Positions 40,801 to 43,800 of a DNA stretch of 64,000 nt are shown here, piece after piece. The DNA is from Conchocele bisecta (lineage: Eukaryota > Mollusca > Bivalvia > Lucinida > Thyasiridae), in NCBI GenBank assembly GCA_029237695.1, contig CM055265.1:71215912-71279911 (forward strand). The letters are read 5' to 3'. How positions within the stretch are numbered: the stretch's first letter is position 1; every line of letters starts with the position of its first letter. The notes beneath the pieces are model-generated. The model saw only the letters and a list, made by a program, of their open reading frames with translations. It did not search any database and was not told the origin of the DNA. A program made the translations under genes and the position numbers.

Positions 40801-43800
40801 TGGATAACCTATATATAAGACTGGTATATAATTTGTACACCCTCCAGGTGACGAGTTTATAAACTATATATTTAGACTGGATAACCTATATATAACTGGT
40901 CATAATATTTACACCCTCCAGGTGACCGAGTTGGATAACCTATATATAGACAGTTTTCCTATATAACCCCTCAGTGGTGACGAGTTGGATAACCTATAAT
41001 ATAAATACTGGTCTTATAATATAATTTACACCCTCCAGGACCGGTGACGAGTTTGGATAACCTATATTAATAAGAATGGTACTAGTAATTATTTACACCC
41101 ATCCTCCAGGGTGACGAGTTTGATAATCCTATATATAAGATGGTCTATATATACCTTGGTGACGAGTGATCCAATATTTAGACTGGTTATATATTTCACC
41201 TCCAGGTGACGAGTTTGATAACCTATATATAAGACTGGTCTATAATATTTACGCCCTCCAGGTGACGAGTTGGATAACCTATATATAAGACTGGTCTATA
41301 ATATTTACGCCCTCCAGGTGACGAGTTGGATAACCTATATATAAGACTGGTCTATAATATGTATGCCCTCCAGGTGACGAGTTTGGCTGACATTCGTGAA
41401 GCCAGCGATTACACAGACGTCATGACACATGAAAATCCTTAAGTGGTTGGTGGAAGAAAGGGTCTAACTTTGCTAACTCCTTCATGGAGTTAGCCACCTT
41501 CTTCCACAGACCCCTTCAATTCACAACCCTAGGTGACGAGTTCGAACATTCGCGACCGGAAGCCGATTGTGGCGGACCTGGAACATGCGAAGGTGCAACT
41601 GAACCAGTACCAGGAGAAGTTGACGGTACAGAAGAAGACAATCATCAATCTGGAACACCAGAAGAAGGAGATCGAGCACAAGAGTGCCGCCATGCTACGA
41701 ATGGCCGAGTCGTTGAAGGTCTCCAACGAACAGTCCGAGGTGAGTATAGTCTAAACAATGTTTATTTCAATATGGTAAGTGATATGCATACGTGTGATAC
41801 ATAGTTTGAAACTGGATTAGAAAACAAGCTTTTACGCTTATGAGAAGTCTGCTCCTGAACAATAGCTCGCAAAATGGCTAAGAGGTGAGTCTAGTGCTCG
41901 CGTTTCACAGATTTTGACATTGATCAGGGATGGGCCGTGACCTAGGGTACTTCAATACATTGGTTATGAGTTCAATCCTCACCCTGGGCGTGAAAAATAC
42001 TTACATAGTATTTCCATCCCACTGGTCTGTCTGATGAGACTTTATAAACTTTGCTCCGGTCTGTATATGACCATAACTATTGCTGGGTCATTAAACCCGT
42101 TCACTTTCACTTTTGACATTCAGGGTTTCAAGCTAGTCCTGCAAATCAAGGAGGAGTTTTGGCTATAATTTGTGGCTGTGACTGAAGAAATGGGCCAGGG
42201 CTTATTGGTTTTGCGACTAGTTTAGATCCAGATTAGCCTGTGCATCCGAACAGTCTGATCAGGATCGAACTGTTTGCCATTCCTTCAGTGAAACACCTGT
42301 CATGCTTCTAACAAGCAAACTAGATCATTATCAGGCACAGGAATGTGCTATTTCATATGTAGCCGATTTCATCAAAATTGCCAAGTATACTTATCTAGCA
42401 AAGTATACTTTGAGGGAGTAATCATTTATTTTCCCAAAATGCATTATTTCATATAGGACTAACCACTGCATATATTTGATGAATAAAAGTATGCAGAATT
42501 ATGAAACTAAATGTATTACATTATCACAGCCAAAATGGCTGTGATAATGTAATAAATTCAGTATAATAAAAATTAATAAATTTATCTTTAAATTGAAAAT
42601 TTCTCCCTCAAAGTATACTTTGCTAGATAAGTATACTTTGCAATGTTGGTGAAATAGGCTACAGGAGTTGCACTGGTCACAAAGCCCATAAGCCCCATTT
42701 CTCCAGTCACAACCACATTTGTCTTTATTATGATTCGACATAAACAAGTAGATGTTCCTTTCAATGAAAACATCACACTTGCACATTTTATGGGTAAAAA
42801 ATCTCTAGCATTTTAGGAAATATGTTGAGAAAACTTACATAGCATATGGCAAGTCTTAAACTGCTCGCCTCAGAAACAGTAGGACTTTTTGGCGTCTTTT
42901 CTAGACTTGTATTGCATGTTTATCAGGGCTCCAGATAAGTAATTAGTAATTGAGTATTGTCACTCCATCATTTCTGAGGCAATTGGGTATTTCAAAATTT
43001 TAATTGTGTAAAATAGAATCACACTACTGTTTACACATCAGCAGACCGCACTTATTGCATAGTTTGCTTCTAAATGAAAACACATCTTGGTATTTCATTA
43101 GAATTGTCTCCTTGGATTCTAATGAAATACCAAGATGTGTTTTCATGGAAAAATAAGAAAATATGCTATATTTGTGGTCTGTTTATTGTTTTCTGTAGCA
43201 TGATAAAGATACCACAAATTTTGCATTGCTTTTTGATACTCACTAATTCTGATTTCAATTGGGTTTTTGACAATTTTAATTGGGTATTTACGCAAATACG
43301 CAGCTTATCTGGAGCATGGTTATGTCTGTTGTGATGGCCAAGCACACATATGTGGCTGTGACTAGAGAAATGGGGCCTACCGTATGTGTTTGTGACTGCG
43401 GATACACAGGCTGATCTGTAGCCGATTTCATCAAAATTGCAAAGTATGCTTTTCTAGTAAAGTATACTTTGAGGGAGTAATCATTTATTTTTCCCGAAAT
43501 GAATTATTTCATATAGAACTAACGACTGCATATATTTGATGCTTAAAAGTATGCAGAATTATTATACTGAATTTATTACATTATCTCAATTTTAGCTGTG
43601 ATAATGTAATAAATTCAGTATAATAAAAATTAATAAATTTGTCCTAAAATTGAAAATTTCTCCCTCAAAGTATACTTTGCTAGAAAAGTATGCTTTGCAA
43701 TGTTGATGAAATAGGCTACTGGATCTACACTGGTCGCCAAACCCATAGCCCCATTTCTCCAGTCACAGTCAAATATCTGTCGTGGAGTGCTCATGTACAT

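Noticed and set aside
41484..41804. 106-codon frame overlapping MORC exon 41533-41739
   Set aside because: It is a shifted frame of the real coiled-coil exon; the phase-consistent frame is the one at 41533.
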